Positions 34,670-44,571 of a DNA stretch of 64,000 bases are shown here, in pieces; the stretch's first letter is position 1; every line of letters begins with the position of its first letter. The stretch is from Ashinkailepas kermadecensis (Eukaryota > Arthropoda > Thecostraca > Neolepadidae). The stretch covers positions 350,001 through 414,000 of the forward strand of contig JAOTOM010004747.1 in NCBI GenBank assembly GCA_034440615.1, given 5' to 3'. A model generated the notes under the pieces. The model did not search any database. It saw nothing but the letters and a program-made list of their open reading frames with translations, and was not told the origin of the DNA. A program made the position numbers and the translations under genes.

Positions 34670-35045
34670 CAGACCTCTGCGTCACATCACATGCCAGCAC
34701 TACACAACTTACACGCAGGCGGGATGGTGCTAATACTGTGCGACAGGCCTGTGCGTGACATCATATGCCAGCACTAAACAACTTGCACTTACACACAAGC
34801 GAGAGGGTGCTAATACTGTGTGACAGGCCTGTGTGTCACATCAAATGCGAGCAATACACTACTTACACACAGGCAAGACGGTGCTAATACTGTGACAGGC
34901 CTGTGTGTCACATCACATGCCAGCACTACATAACTTACATGCAGACGAGGCGGTGCTAATACTCTGCGACAGAGCTCTTCGTCACACCGCATGCCAGCAC
35001 TACACAACTTACACACAGGCGAGACGGTGCTAATACTGTGCGCTT
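34670..35045. repeat. ~75-bp minisatellite, five copies
   Basis: Units with ATGCCAGCACTACA, ACTTACACACAGGCGAGA, GGTGCTAATACTGTG and CAGGCCTGTGTGTCACATCA repeat about five times, with a few indels. Short ORFs inside are not called. Confidence 0.85.
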
Positions 35046-35049
35046 CAGC

Positions 35050-37254
35050 CATAGGTTACAACGGCCAAGGAGAATGACAGAGGACCATGCTCAGGATGTT
35101 TGGGAACCTTGATCATTACTCACATGAACACCGCACGACAATAATGCACTTATAACTATACCTGCCCAAGCCCTCGGTTTCAACGTTTGTTCGCTATCTA
35201 CTGAGTACAACACAGAACAGCATCCCATCAGCGCAACTGTTTGGTGGTGGTGGTCCAATAGCCGTGCCACAGAAAGCCCAATAGTGTTCAACTGATCTCA
35301 CACCTCCTAGTCATGGCTGGCATTCCCGGCAACTTGAATCACAACCAGATAGCACCGCTTTTGCGTAAAACACGTCAAGGTGTCTGCATTCTTCTTTCTG
35401 TATTCTGTAATTTCGAGACAAAAACTCAAAATGATGCAAACAAGGGACAATTGGTGAAACAGCGAGAAGAGGGTACCGGGGCCAGATACAAGTTACTGGA
35501 TGACAAAAGAGTCAATTGTACCCAAAGTACTAAACCTACCATCGCTTTTCCTCTGAGACCCAACTTGGGTGGTGGTTCACGAGTTAGACAAGATTGGGAT
35601 CTCCATCCCTCACTCCATGACATCCAGAATACATCGCTGGAACACTGCGCGTCATTAATCCGGCCATAACTTAATTGCTAACTGAAGGCTCAATTCCAGC
35701 TACAACAAACATGACACAGAATGAATATCTTACTTCTACGAGCTACAAGGCGCTTCTGGAACAGTCACAGCGCAGATGTGATCGATCACAAATGAAACCC
35801 AATCCGTTCGAAACTGACATTATTGAGCAAAAGAGCACAAAAACAAAAAGCACTTATCACAAGAACCATCCATAACACGTGTCATCTCCCACGACCAGTT
35901 GCAGAAACGTTTGTTCTACATGCAATATTTTCCACCTATACTGATAAGTGCTATTGATGTTGATAGGATAGCATGCTAAGAGCTTTTTTTTACACGGGAG
36001 CGGTGAAGAAGCCAGCGTGGTCTATTTGACAAGCAAATTTGTCAGCACAACCGACTCCCCCCTCCCCCCCTTCTAACGCAGCATTAGGGATATTGACTGC
36101 ACGCAGCAGTTCGTGCGCTAAACAATTTAATGTGCTTTTACCGATACGTTGTAAATAGGCCCACGCTATTTGCGGGAAGTGTGTATCAGCAGGCCTGACA
36201 ACGCAACGAGTGCATTGACAAACTGGTGAAGGTATCCACCTCATTATCAAGTCATCACTAGTCATTTAATTTCTCAATAAATATGAATTTCATGGCATCG
36301 TGTTTTCAAATTGAGAAGCAATGATAATCCGGTATGACATTGAATGTGCTCTAATCCAATTTGGTCATTTAATGATTGCATTTCAGGATACAATTGCATT
36401 GACACTATATATCAAATCACTGGTACTTCGAACAAAATACAGGTGTACGTTAAGCCGTAGGCGAGTAACAATGAGAGCGATTTAACAATGTTATCCCGTG
36501 GAGCCATTGCAACAATTCATCTTGTATTTTCTGCCTACGCTGGAAAAACGCGAAATGAATGGTTAATGGTATTAATCCAATAACGATTAATAGATGCCGG
36601 GTATGTCAACGCGTGCTGGCCATGTAAACGGGATTAGGTATTTTTTAGTTTTTAAGCAAAAAACAAACTTATACCACATCAATATAATTTTCACATTAAT
36701 CCCACACCCGAATAAGTGAAGTACCCCCAACGGTAAAGGACGGCAATCAATTGTCATAAGAGTCGCGCTGATGACGTGTCTATGCAATGAGTGCTTCAAC
36801 TTAAGCGTTTACGCATTCAGTGCATGGTTGAACTCATGTGTTAACACATTCAGCGCATGAAATGGTCTGATAATGCATATTTTACGCAAAGCACGTAGAT
36901 CTATTAATAACGCACCACAAACAGCATATTATCATTAGATATTACTTGACACACTCGGAGTGCAATACGACAGAAACAATCCCTGCCTGCAAGGCATTCC
37001 AAGCAGCCCCTCGGTGCAATACTGTGTCTCAGCAGTCCATGCGACCGCCGGAAACGCTATAACGGTGCATAGGTGCAACAGGTGGTAGGCACACATTACG
37101 AGCGAATGCCACAACACATACGTAATGGCAACATCGTCACCGGAAATCTCTGCAATTTTATGGCACACGTGGATCCACATCTAAAGGCACTTGTAAAGGC
37201 ATCTAAGCAAAGCTCAGCGAGCCGGGTTTTACATGGGATGGTGATTAATTGAGC
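35050..37254. other. No recognisable gene
   Basis: About 2.2 kb of AT-rich sequence with no ORF above about 120 codons and no family similarity. ORF 35313-35669 (118 codons) looks random. Confidence 0.3.
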
Positions 37255-37257
37255 GGT

Positions 37258-37334
37258 ACCGTGATCCGAGGAATCGAACCCCGTACCTCTGGCTTGGCAG
37301 ACGCTCAGCTTAACCACTGAGCTACCGACGCCCC
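37258..37334 (-). other. tRNA-like sequence (SINE head or dead tRNA)
   Basis: The minus strand carries a good Pol III A box (TAGCTCAGTGG, about 37324-37314) and a perfect B box (GGTTCGATTCC). The T-arm pairs (CGGGG with CCTCG), but the acceptor arm and anticodon stem pair poorly and CCA-end features are absent. This fits a tRNA-derived SINE head or a decayed tRNA gene better than a working tRNA. No SINE 3' domain or target duplication was found. Confidence 0.6.
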
Positions 37335-37559
37335 AAGGCCGGGAGTGGTCACCAGCTGGCGGGATGGACGTGCCGCTGGCAGCCACTGCTTCTCTGATCA
37401 GGTGAGGCGACGGTCGGTGGTCAGATGGCAGCTACGATCGGACCGTGAGAGAGGTGCGCCGGTCACGTGGATGACCCGTCCATCACAGATTGAGGGTGGA
37501 TCTGCGACGCCGGCCGGGCTCCTCCAGCTCTGCCAGTGTCTGGTCATCGCCGTCCATCA

Positions 37560-38150
37560 ACGGCGACATCCGCCCAAACCACAGCTCCCGCTGGCGGCAT
37601 CAAACGGCGCTCACACACTGCATCAGACCACAGCTCTAGCTGGTGGGATCAAACGGCACGGTCACACTGCACCAGACTACAGCTCCCCTTGGTGATACCA
37701 AACGGCACAGTCACACTGCACCAGACTACAGCTCCCCTGGTGATACCAAACGGCACAGTCACACTGCAACAGACTACAGCTCCCCCTGGTGATACCAAAC
37801 GGCACGGTCACACTGCACCAGACTACAGCTCCCCTGGTGATACCAAACGGTACAGTCACACTGCACCAGACTACAGCTCCCGCTGGTGGGATCAAACGGT
37901 ACAGTCACACTGCACCAGACTACAGCTCCCGCTGGTGGGATCAAACTGCACGGTCACACTGCACCAGACTACAGCTCCCCCTGGTGATATCAAACGGCAC
38001 AGTCACACTGCACCAGACCACAGCTCCCCCTGGTGATACCAAACGGTACAGTCACAGACTACAGCTCCCCCTGGTGGGATCAAACGGCACGGTCACACTG
38101 CACCAGACTACAGCTGCCGCTGGCGGAATAGAACGGCACAGTCACGCACT
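37560..38150. repeat. 48-51-bp minisatellite, about twelve copies
   Basis: Units of CCAGACTACAGCTCCCC, TGGTGATACCAAACGG and CACGGTCACACTGCA repeat with starts 48-51 bases apart (37675, 37724, 37772). Two sub-types differ in GGTGATACC versus GGTGGGATC. Length drift rules out a conserved reading frame. Confidence 0.92.
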
Positions 38151-38559
38151 TCACAGCGGTCCACAGCAGGTAGGATATTCCCGGAGGATCTGATTGAATA
38201 CACACGCTAGCAAACCAATCAATACATCGGAAGCAACTGCAGAACACATGAGCCGATCCATAACGTACGAAGGAAGGCACAAAATATAGCAAACGACGTG
38301 ATCCAGCAGTGTATCCAATTTGGAAAAAATGGGTGGAAAATGGCGTGTAACGACGAAAGTATTTACATCCCTACTTTGACAATTTGTATTTTAATATACA
38401 TCCCTTGTCGGAAACCAGAACAAAATTCCTTTTACTCATGACACAGGAAAACAAATGCAGGTTATCTATATCTGCACTCCATTTTGTGGAAAGCACTATT
38501 GGTCCCCGTATAAGCTCAGTATTTTCCATTTATATTTACATCTTTGGGAGCAAATATCA
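38151..38559. other. No recognisable gene
   Basis: AT-rich sequence between a minisatellite and a piggyBac remnant; nothing supported. Confidence 0.3.
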
Positions 38560-38990
38560 ATATTTTATTAAATATACATCTGAACCCCAAATACACTGGA
38601 TTTCAAGACACCGTGACCCAGCCACATCTTGTGCATGTCTACAACCAAGGACTGGGCGGTGTAGACCTCATGGACAGGCTACACGTGTCAGTGGTTGCTG
38701 TGTGGGGACTCCACTGCGCGCTTCACGCATCTCGAGTTCCTGCGAACTGCCAAGATCTGCGTGCTGAAGGCGGTGCTGAGCCGACCACAGTGGGTGGGAG
38801 GCAGCCCGGTCTTCCCCCGGATGCCCGATATGATGGCATAGGCCATGAGAAAGATGGGTGGGTACCTAGGGGCGCTGCAAAGTTTGCCAAACTACTGTTC
38901 GCTACGTGTGCCTCAAATGCAACGTGAAGCGCCACTATGACAGGTGGCTACGTGAGCTACCGAGTACCACAGGAGGGAGTGGAGCTGCAA
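38560..38990 (+). pseudogene. piggyBac-like transposase remnant
   Basis: A plus-strand frame reads VHVYNQGLGGVDLMDRL (about 38628-38680), the conserved block of piggyBac transposases that holds the last catalytic Asp (typically N-x-x-M-G-G-V-D-x-x-D). About 230 bases on, another frame reads VCLKCNVKRHYDRW (about 38905-38950), like the C-terminal Cys-rich region. The part between is scrambled by frameshifts. Upstream catalytic Asp blocks and terminal repeats were not found. Dead fragment. Confidence 0.7.
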
Positions 38991-40145
38991 CAGGGTGTGC
39001 CGTCCTGAGATGCCAAGTACATGCGCCAAGCTGATGCTTAGATTTGCTGTCGTTGCAGTAAACTACCACCTGCAGATAATAATTGCAGTTATCGTTCTTG
39101 CACTATTGACGAGAGTTGACAACGCACAAACACTAGCGAATTTGAATCAACAACCTTTCAATGCAGAACACCTTGTACCCATGCTTTATATGCTCGGCGA
39201 AAAAAACGGGAAATCTTGCACTGTAGCTACCAGTAATCCCATACGGGAACATTGGTGACACTAAGCACATATTCCAAAGTACTGGCCGATCTCGACGAAA
39301 TTTCGTCAGCATATGAATGGGACTAGAGACGAAAATACGTCAAAATCATGATGCTCGGACGACGGAATTTGAGGTACGTATTAAAACGTCGAACGTCCCG
39401 CCTGCATTCATACATCTCACCTGGCTGCTTGCACCTTTGCTCCCTTCCACGTCCTTTATTCTTAGTCTCCCATAAATCGCCACACATTCCTCCTAATTAC
39501 AACTTACCGTGAATCCCCTTCCAAAGAAATATAGGTTCGATACTGCCCTTTGTCGCAGCCACGTAACTAACTCGCGATCGCATTTTAAATATCACCTTTT
39601 CCAGAAGGTTTTCATTCCGCCGTTAACTTTATGCAACAATATAGTATTCTATTCCACATTAGATTCAAAATTTAGTGAAAGTGACATTTGTGTCACTCGT
39701 CACCCGCATCCAGACTTCGGTTGAATCCCACCAGATTTTGCTTTAGCTTCCCCATGTATGCTATTGGGAACGTGGGAAGTGCGTATAGCCGTGCAGCTTC
39801 ACGTGCACATGTAGGTTTTCTTGGCGAAACTCACCATTACTCCATCTTTGCGTGCGAGATAAAAAAGACAACCGGTGGTCACTCCACAATGTGGCTTTCA
39901 AACAGAGAGAACGTGACGGGAATGTCGGTAGGTCAATCGTTTGAACAGCAGTTCTTAAAATCACGAACACAACAAAAAAGAGCACCAGACATAGCTGTCA
40001 ATGCGTTGCATCGTTGCGTATTTTCTGGTGCATAGTAGTGATCATGAGCACCCATGCAAACCTTGCTCAATATTGCTAATACTTGCAATAACATCAGTCA
40101 GTTACAATAAAACACGTAATATAACATGAGCACCCACTGTAGTCA

Positions 40146-40146
<1 letters not shown>
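38991..40146. other. No recognisable gene
   Basis: AT-rich sequence, short random ORFs only. Confidence 0.3.
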
Positions 40147-40215
<69 letters not shown>

Positions 40216-40225
40216 TTATATATAT
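40147..40225. repeat. (TA)n microsatellite, left part
   Basis: Near-pure TA dinucleotides with a few interruptions near the right end. The array is split by the hairpin insertion that follows. Confidence 0.95.
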
Positions 40226-40280
40226 GTTTGTTATTTGGGTTTAAAGGGCGCATCGACTGCAATGGTCATATAGCGCCCAT

Positions 40281-40283
<3 letters not shown>
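40226..40283 (-). mobile_element. LINE 3'-tail micro-insertion inside (TA)n
   Basis: About 57 bases: GTTTGTTATTTGGGTTTAAA, then the hairpin GGGCGC (40246-40251)/GCGCCC (40273-40278) with inner GACT/GGTC, then CATAACA. TA repeats flank both sides, so a target duplication cannot be separated from the array. The insert is only the last bases of the LINE. Confidence 0.75.

Positions 40284-40361
<78 letters not shown>
40284..40361. repeat. (TA)n microsatellite, right part
   Basis: Near-pure TA dinucleotides, continuing the array left of the insertion. Confidence 0.95.
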
Positions 40362-40368
<7 letters not shown>

Positions 40369-41379
40369 CAAAATATAATATCGTAAATATCACTAATAAT
40401 AATGATATGTGATAATATACTGTGAAGATGAACATCACTCAATATTAACATCATTGCAACATCTACTGAAGTGTCCAACAACACGGAAAAGCCGTTGCGG
40501 ACAGCATGGCAATGCCTCGAGAGCGGAGACTTGCTGCTTGATGTTTCGCCTGCCTATCTTCACACCAGAACCAAATTATCAAGCTGGAAAAGGATACAAC
40601 CGTTATATTACGCGCCATTCAGCAACCAGTGACTGAAGTGGATAGAAATCTTTCCCCGGATACATTTTTTATAATTAGTTTAGTTTTTTTAATCAGCCAT
40701 ACGAACACGAAACTTTGGTACCTTTCTGGATCAATGCTACATATATTGACAAAAAGGCCAATTGCAAGGCTATCGAAGGTCAAGTCAAAACCAAGTCATA
40801 AAGACAGCCGTGTCATCATATTTCCAGCACCCAAATTACAGTTGACGTTCTTTGGGCTGCCTATCCAAGAGCTCATTACACAATTGGAAACCTTTGTATA
40901 TAAACTGTGCATAGTTACTTTATTTGAAAATAAAATGGTCATTGATATTGTTTTACCTAATATATCTGCAGTGAACACTGCCCTACAAAAAATGCGACGT
41001 GCGGTGAATATTCGTTTTGATTTATAGGCATTCACTATACCCTCTAAACCACGAAATTAGTCATTGAAGAAGTTGCGACTGTCGTTGCCATGGTGGCTCG
41101 GGCATAAATGAGCATAAAATCACCACCAGCCATTCTTGGCGACCTTTGTCACACAGACGCGCATACATTAGCTACTTCGGTGGCTTTACAAATATTATAT
41201 GGCCAACATATCTTTGTACCGTACATCTCATTATTGTCATAAAGTCGATCCATGTTGTCAATGATGTCGATTGCCGAAATCCATGTCAATTAGCGTATGC
41301 TTTCGTTGCGCTTCCCGCAGATATGTTTTCCCAGCGTCTGCGGTTCATGAACAACCTGATGAACAATTTTTATCCACTC
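40362..41379. other. No recognisable gene
   Basis: AT-rich; the 132-codon plus ORF at 40629-41027 has no recognisable motif. The last SAMHD1 exon or exons may lie in this interval or further left but were not identified. Confidence 0.3.
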
Positions 41380-41545
41380 CGGTCACTCGGGTAACGCCAC
41401 AATGACCGGTCGCTGGCGGGTCAAGGTTTCTTCACCCCAGTTACTCGGGTAACGCCAAGCTGACCGGTCGCTGGTGGATCAAGGTGTCTCTACCCCTAGT
41501 CACCCGAGTAACGTCACATTGACCGGTCGCTGGCGGGCCAACGTT
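41380..41545. repeat. ~59-bp tandem repeat, three copies
   Basis: GTCACTCGGGTAACGCCAC and TGACCGGTCGCTGGCGGGTC recur three times with about 59-base spacing and 10-15% drift. Confidence 0.85.
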
Positions 41546-42184
41546 TCACGACACTCGTAACATCGACTGTGGAAGTGCTCAGTGAGCAGTGACCGGGGCG
41601 AAAGCTCGGCTTCAACCTAGCCGTGACCTTGTACCAGTACCTGCACGCACTTGGTGTTGGCGTTATTAGGCTTACCATTTGCGACGTATTTATCATGCGT
41701 CTAAAGGTATTAACACGTTTTGAGTAAAGACCTGCGGTTGCCACGAAATTTGAACTAACTTTACAGCTTGGACATCATTGCCAATGACTGCGTCGGCAGT
41801 ATCACCATTCTTACACTTTTGAAAATCGAACTTTAATCATGGATTTAAGACGGGTGAAAACTGCTGTAGTTTTTGTATGGCCAACGCAACACGTTATTCC
41901 AGAATCTAGCTTTAATGTCCTCAAGGCGTAATAATTTCTCATCCTGGCAGTGGAGGGGGTCACACCTTACTGACTTTTCCTTGGCGGGATATACAAAATT
42001 CATTTAGGGGCATGGCGCCATTCAAATTCAAGATGTACTTAAAACACTCCTGTCGACATCATTCGACGAAAACCGGCGGCATTGCACTTCAAACTAATGT
42101 TGATAGGTCTGCTGCCATAGTAATATCCTTTAACCCTCGTCCGACTGCGAGCCAAACACCCCACGAAACGACTCTCATACTCAC

Positions 42185-42299
42185 GGACGGCTGATTGTAA
42201 TCGTTCGTTGTGCACCACTGTTCGAAACGGGTACGGGCAGCCTCGACCTTGGCTGGCTCCAGTTGACGGCACGATACCATGATGTACGTCTCGCGGAAC
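42185..42299 (-). CDS. SAMHD1: SAMHD1-like exon, C-terminal regulatory region
   Basis: SAMHD1 is a tetrameric dNTP triphosphohydrolase that lowers dNTP pools and restricts reverse-transcribing elements. This 115-base exon starts after CCAG (acceptor at 42301-42300) and completes a split codon. It then encodes 38 residues, FRETYIMVSC...QLEPAKVEAARTRFEQWC, and ends at CC|GTGAGT (donor 42184-42183). It aligns with the family's FAEQLIRVYC...AARQYFVQWC block, including the conserved QWC. The acceptor lies in a 75-bp tandem array, so two more copies of the same acceptor lie upstream. At least one exon between this and 54680 is missing, and the C-terminal end is not found. Confidence 0.82.
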
Positions 42300-42452
42300 C
42301 TGGCCCACATACCACACCATACGTCTCAAGTCACTGAGCACACACAATACACAGTGGTGTACGTCTCGCGGAACCTGGCCCACATACCACACCATACGTC
42401 TCAAGTCACTGAGCACACACAATACACCGTGGTGTACGTCTCGCGGAACCCG
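42284..42452 (-). repeat. 75-bp tandem array copying a 3' splice site
   Basis: Unit starts at 42284, 42359 and 42434, exactly 75 bases apart. Each contains GGGCCAG|GTTCCGCGAGACG, the acceptor and first bases of the SAMHD1 exon 42185-42299. In the exon frame, an upstream copy would read about 15 codons and hit TGA, so only the last acceptor gives a full product. The third unit breaks off into a C/A-rich tract. Confidence 0.88.
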
Positions 42453-42700
42453 CCCCACACCCCCCCCCACACCCCCCCGCCCCTCACCCCACAAAAAACA
42501 CCCCGGGGTGTACCCCCCCCCCCCCCCCCCACAAACAACACCCCACCACCCCCCCCCCCCCCCCCACAAAAAAAAACCACAACCGCCCCCCCATCCCAAA
42601 AAACAAAAAAAAAAAAACAAAAGGAAAGCCCCCCCCAAAACAAAAACAAAAACAAAAAACAAAAATTTATTTTTCAAACAACAGCAGGACGACAGCTTAA
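42453..42700. repeat. C-rich then A-rich low-complexity tract
   Basis: Runs of C interrupted by A (42454-42595) pass into runs of A with C (42596-42665). It replaces the expected continuation of the 75-bp array and directly borders the 5' LTR. I suspect poor consensus or collapse rather than real sequence, but cannot prove it. Confidence 0.7.
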
Positions 42701-42709
42701 ATAATAAAG

Positions 42710-43219
42710 TGTAACATTGTTCATGTTTTACGTGTGTTAGGTGGCCTTCAGCCAACCGGGGTACGTCGAGAGAGTCGGCGCGCGAGGGTAGCCTCTGCCG
42801 TCGTAACGTTGTGACGTCACACGCGGTCGGCCTTGAATCCGCGTCGGCCGCCACTGTCGAGCGGCCGCAGGGATCTGCCGCCCGGCGGCGCGTAGCCGCC
42901 GGCTCTGCAGAGAGAACCGACTGGGTCTGCCTCTGCGCGTAGCGGTGACATCGCGCGCGGCGGTAGCCGCTGGCCGGCGCGCGGCCGGGGAGACGACGAG
43001 AGCGCGCCGTACGGTATAGACGCACGGGTGTGCCGCTGTTGTAAAACTGTCTTTGTAGTGCCGACAGAGACGGCTAAAATACTGTCGGCACTTGTCATTT
43101 TTCGGCCCTTACTCACACAGTCAAATATAACGCAAAAGTACCGCAATACTTTGAACGGGAGTTGTCGCCACAACGAGCTACCCTAGACTACTTCACGAGC
43201 CAACGAGAACTACCCCACA
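42710..43219 (+). repeat. 5' LTR
   Basis: 510 bases starting TGTAACATTGTTCATG and ending CTACCCCACA, matching 52183-52695 apart from scattered substitutions and 1-3 base indels. GC-rich from 42760 to 43000. GGTATAGACGC near 43013 is a weak TATA-like motif. The true left edge may be a few bases further left, but the neighbouring low-complexity tract hides it. Confidence 0.9.
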
Positions 43220-43221
43220 TC

Positions 43222-43239
43222 TGGTGCCGCGACGTGACC
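43222..43239 (+). promoter_or_regulatory. Primer-binding site
   Basis: TGGTGCCGCGACGTGACC starts two bases after the LTR end. TGG complements the CCA end of a tRNA, as expected for minus-strand priming. I could not match the 18 bases to a specific tRNA with confidence. 43240-43527 is untranslated leader; AAC|GTAAAG just before the gag ATG is a possible splice donor for env mRNA. Confidence 0.8.
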
Positions 43240-43527
43240 GGATAAGACAACAGCACGCCTTTCTGCAGGACGAGGAAGAGACACGGCTACCTCAGCAATT
43301 CAGCAAGCCCGGAAAAATCCCGAAAATCCCTCCAAATACCCGTTCCAATTTTGACCACTGATAGGATTGTCATAGGATCGTATAGTCAAATGCTCGCTGT
43401 GTACTGAATACTGTACGTGTGAATTTTTACGTGAATTGGGAAGCATAATTGAGACAGTTTCTCCACAGAACTTGCGAAAATTAAACTTACTAGAATACTG
43501 AGAGCTAAATAATTAACGTAAAGAAAT

Positions 43528-44537
43528 ATGACTGAAATTACTTTTGAAAGATTATCGGATAGCTTTAACCAGATAAGGATGGAGATGCGTGCTCAAGGCT
43601 TGAGCCAAAATATCAAACCATTTACCGGGGAAAGCCATTACAAGATGTGTGATTGGGTCAGACAAATGGAGCGAATTAGCTTCAGTATGGACGACGAACA
43701 GCTCAGAATAATCTGTCTGAAAACCCTCGGTGGACCTGCAGCTGAATTTCTGCAACGAATGCTAACTCATCAACCAAATTTGACGTGGGCAGAGATCAAA
43801 CACATTATGAAGGAAAGATATTCAGATCTAGCGGATCAGAAGTGCTCACAAGAAGCCTTGCGAAAACTGAAACAGCATCGCGCCGAATTGGTCCAGAATT
43901 TTGCGGAGCGAATTCTCACCCTAGCGAAAGACGCATACCCAGATATGACCAGCCCTGCCACGCAGGAAACACTGATTGACATCTTCAATAAGGGCGTGCA
44001 AAGCAATCAGCTGGCAGCCAAGTTGTACAGACACACTTTCCGTAACTTAGAAGAGGCGATACAATTCGCAGTACGCGAACAAAATTTGGAGCGAACACTT
44101 CTCTTGACCAGGGGAATACCGAAACCGGAAGATGAGCCAATGGACGTCGATGTGATCCAATCAGGAAACGATCGAATTGATAAATTAGAGAAGCTAGTGG
44201 TATCGCTGAGCGAAACGGTGTCAAAGCTTGCAGCGCAAAAACAGGACCCCCAAAACCACAACCCCAACCTCAGCCTGGACCCCGAGTGTTCCACCCATCC
44301 TACCCGCAACATCCGCGCCCACCACGACCTTATGCCCCCGGACCCAGCTATGGACCTCCTCCGCAGCACCCCCTTGCAGGCCCCAGAGTTTGGAGGCCAC
44401 AACAGCCAAATCAGCCCGGCACCTCATTCCAATGGACCACCGATGGCAGACCGATATGCATCAAATGCACCAAAATTGGACACATCGGACGCCAGTGTCG
44501 TTCCTGCCCAAATCCCCCTAGACAGACGGGAAACTGA
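43528..44537 (+). CDS. gag: gag, with one internal frame change
   Basis: Gag builds the particle and binds the RNA. From ATG 43528 the frame encodes about 240 residues of capsid-like sequence: FTGESHYKMCDWVRQMERI near residue 35, an ALRKLKQHRAELVQNFAERI block near 110-130, and a heptad-like KLEKLVVSLSETVSKLAAQ near 220-240. Near 44235-44260, at a CCCCC run, the natural sequence moves to another frame. That frame is proline-rich, then has a CX2CX4HX4C zinc knuckle (44457-44498), and stops at TGA 44535-44537. The direction fits loss of one base. Staying in the first frame gives 350 codons to 44580 without a knuckle. The knuckle frame is the one that leads into pol. Confidence 0.88.
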
Positions 44538-44571
44538 AAAGCTCCATGGTGAACGACCACCACGATGGAGC
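44528..44571 (+). promoter_or_regulatory. -1 ribosomal frameshift signal, gag to pol
   Basis: GGGAAAC (44528-44534) is in register with the gag knuckle frame (G GGA AAC, then TGA). A -1 slip reads GGG AAA and enters exactly the pol frame. After a 6-base spacer, GCTCCAT (44541-44547) pairs with ATGGAGC (44565-44571). Inside it, GGTG (44548-44551) pairs with CACC (44558-44561), with a 3-base bulge. Heptamer, spacer and stem together match the retroviral -1 frameshift layout. Confidence 0.9.

Noticed and set aside
37258..37334. Functional tRNA gene
   Set aside because: Boxes A and B are good, but acceptor and anticodon stems do not pair, so it is kept only as tRNA-like.
37560..38150. CRISPR-like or other spaced-repeat array
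   Set aside because: Units are contiguous with variable length and no unique spacers, in eukaryotic DNA; it is a minisatellite.
40126..40386. Tyr/Ile repeat ORF
   Set aside because: Translation of a TA microsatellite.
42279..43025. Long ORFs on both strands over the 42.3-43.0 kb region
   Set aside because: Frames run through an intron array, a homopolymer tract and the LTR; only the 42185-42299 exon is supported by homology and splice sites.
43222..43239. Assignment of the primer-binding site to a named tRNA
   Set aside because: 18 bases could not be matched with certainty to a particular tRNA 3' end from memory.
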